Source: Parvibaculum sp. (GTDB lineage Bacteria > Pseudomonadota > Alphaproteobacteria > Parvibaculales > Parvibaculaceae). From it: a DNA stretch of 7,122 nucleotides. This document shows positions 5,655 to 7,122 of the stretch, one piece after another; the first letter of the stretch is position 1; every line of letters starts with the position of its first letter. Location of the stretch: positions 1 through 7,122 of the forward strand of contig JAGUWA010000115.1 in the NCBI GenBank assembly GCA_020062605.1, given 5' to 3'. The notes under the pieces are model-generated. The model was given only the letters and a program-made list of their open reading frames with translations, had not been told where the DNA came from and made no database searches. Made by a program: the position numbers and the translations under genes.

Positions 5655-7122
5655 CTAGTCGGCCGGAGACGCCGCCGCCGCATCCGCCGGTTGGACTGCT
5701 TTCTTCCGCCGATCGACCGCAATGAGCAGAGACGGCAGAAGAAGGAAATCGATGACGAGCGCCACAGCGACGGTCAAGGCCACCATGATGCCCAGCATCG
5801 CGTTCACCTTGAACGGGGACAAGGCCAGAATGGCGAAACCGATAACCAGAACGAAGGTCGATACCCAAAGTGCCGTACCAACCATCGAAAAGGCGTAGCG
5901 CACGCTGTCCTCGGGAGACTTGCCCTGCTCGATGCTTGCTCTGCGGTATTTCGAAAGAAAGTGCACCGTCGCATCGACGATGAGGCCGAGCGCCGTCGCG
6001 ATCACGAAGGTAGACCAGAAACCGACCTCCGCCGTGAAGAGGGCGAGTATGCCGAATGCCACGAGGGGCGGTGTCAGATTCGGGATAAGGCTTACCAGGC
6101 CGAGCTTGAGATTCCGGAGCGCGAGCATCAGACATGCGGAGATCAGAATGAGCGCAATCGCTGTCCCGGTCGTCATGGAGTTGAAGTTGTTGCGCCCGAT
6201 GAAGGCGAACATGACGGCCTGACCCGCCGGATAGGAATACATATATTCCGGCGCGTTCTGCTTCAGCCACGCATCGGCCCGGTTGATGACGTCCTGCATC
6301 TGCGCGGTCGATACATCGGTCAGCGTCAGCGTGAGCTTCGTGGAGGATTTGTCCACGTTGATCTGGTCGTTGAGGTCGAGACCGTAAGGGAGCGACATCT
6401 CGTAAAGCAGGAGGAACTGCGCCGCCGTCTCCCGGTCGTCCGGCACGCGGTAGTAGCTCTCGTCGTCGCCATGCATGCTCTTGTTGATGCGCTTCATGAC
6501 GTCGGAGAAGGTGGAAACGTGAACGACCTCGGGCTGCTCCCGGAACCAGTTCGCAAATGCCTCGAGCTTCGCCACGTATTCCGGATTGGAAACGCCGCCG
6601 GTCTCGCCGGAGGAAAGCGAATAGCTGATCTGGTAGATTCCGGTCAGGTGGTCCGCTGCCCAGTCGGAGGCGACGCGGAATTCCATCCTGTCGTCGAAAT
6701 AGGTCACGAAACGATCGTTGAACGTGAAGCGCGGCAGCAACGTGGTGAAACCGACGATGACGACAGTCGTGGCGACCAGCAGCACGCGCCGGTTGCCGAT
6801 CACGAATTCGGCGAAGCGCTCCATGAACTCGCTTTGCCGTGTCAGCGTGCCCTGTGCCTTCATCGGCAGGATGGCGGCGATTGCCGGCAGCAGCGTTACC
6901 GACAGAACCCATGCGATCACCGCGCCTGCCGCTGACGTGTTGCCGAGATCGCGGAAAGGCGGGGCATCCGAGAAATTGAGGCTCGCAAAGCCTATCGCCG
7001 TCGTCACGCTGGTCAGGAAGACGGGCCCCCAGTTGACGCGCAGGCTTTCCACGATGGCGTCGAACTTTTCCCGGCCTCGCCGCATCTCGACAAGCATTGT
7101 CACGAGAATGTGGATCGAATCC
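5655..7122 (-). CDS. RND superfamily (MMPL/COG1033-type) transporter, C-terminal part; 5' end outside window
   Basis: This is an inner-membrane transporter of the RND superfamily, in the branch with MmpL and the hopanoid transporter HpnN, which move lipids or hydrophobic compounds using the proton gradient. The frame is open to the window edge; 488 residues are visible, about half of a typical protein. The first visible residues, DSIHIL, belong to the TM4 motif of the first repeat. Then come hydrophobic segments near 33-50, 62-86 and 111-130, a periplasmic domain of about 131-310, and five more membrane segments (about 315-336, 340-362, 366-390, 413-434, 440-468). The second repeat mirrors the first: GLIVDATVHFLSKYRR (379-394) answers DSIHIL, so Asp1 and Asp383 are the likely proton-relay pair. 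The tail is Ala/Pro-rich. It is the most upstream visible gene of the minus-strand operon, 63 bases before the LolA-like gene. The substrate is unknown; lipid transport is inferred from family and neighbours. Confidence 0.92.
   Translation of the reverse strand, partial: DSIHILVTMLVEMRRGREKFDAIVESLRVNWGPVFLTSVTTAIGFASLNFSDAPPFRDLGNTSAAGAVIAWVLSVTLLPAIAAILPMKAQGTLTRQSEFMERFAEFVIGNRRVLLVATTVVIVGFTTLLPRFTFNDRFVTYFDDRMEFRVASDWAADHLTGIYQISYSLSSGETGGVSNPEYVAKLEAFANWFREQPEVVHVSTFSDVMKRINKSMHGDDESYYRVPDDRETAAQFLLLYEMSLPYGLDLNDQINVDKSSTKLTLTLTDVSTAQMQDVINRADAWLKQNAPEYMYSYPAGQAVMFAFIGRNNFNSMTTGTAIALILISACLMLALRNLKLGLVSLIPNLTPPLVAFGILALFTAEVGFWSTFVIATALGLIVDATVHFLSKYRRASIEQGKSPEDSVRYAFSMVGTALWVSTFVLVIGFAILALSPFKVNAMLGIMVALTVAVALVIDFLLLPSLLIAVDRRKKAVQPADAAAASPAD

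Noticed and set aside
5482..6912. A 476-codon minus-strand frame overlapping the transporter in another frame
   Set aside because: It is Arg/His-rich with no family resemblance, and shares the strand with the clearly real transporter frame. Two long overlapping same-strand genes are implausible here.
4719..6935. A 738-codon open frame on the plus strand, opposite the transporter and LolA-like genes
   Set aside because: Its product is rich in Arg, His, Gln and Glu with no domain or membrane pattern, while the opposite strand encodes two recognisable families. It is an antisense shadow of high-GC coding sequence.

Overview
The window is a stretch of high-GC chromosome that reads like an alphaproteobacterium: strong G/C bias at third codon positions, MltF- and OmpW-type envelope proteins, and a Baeyer-Villiger-like flavin monooxygenase. 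A Parvibaculum-like or related rhizobial lineage would fit, but this is a guess from gene content and cannot be proven from the window. It is gene-dense, with no RNA genes, insertion sequences, CRISPR arrays or gene-free stretches above 300 bases.

Plus-strand half (1-3304). The window opens inside the 3' part of a membrane-bound lytic transglycosylase of the MltF type. After a 9-bp stem-loop comes an OmpW-family outer-membrane beta-barrel gene, closed by a textbook intrinsic terminator. Next is a complete 500-residue flavin monooxygenase with two Rossmann motifs and the residues expected of a type I Baeyer-Villiger enzyme.

Minus-strand half (7122-3460). Three co-directional genes form a probable operon, read from right to left: the C-terminal part of an RND/MMPL-type transporter (cut by the window edge), a secreted LolA-like periplasmic protein, and a 400-residue predicted outer-membrane beta-barrel protein. 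Gaps are 63 and 80 bases. Together they would cover inner membrane, periplasm and outer membrane, which suggests a trans-envelope route for a lipid or other hydrophobic compound. The substrate is unknown. A strong two-part stem-loop without a U-tract lies between the LolA-like gene and the barrel gene.

The monooxygenase and the transport operon converge on a 155-base spacer. It holds two small hairpins and three 7-base direct repeats at an exact 11-base period that resemble the PhoB (Pho box) recognition pattern, although no gene start lies next to them. This orphan Pho-box-like element and the three-layer transport operon are the most interesting points in the window.
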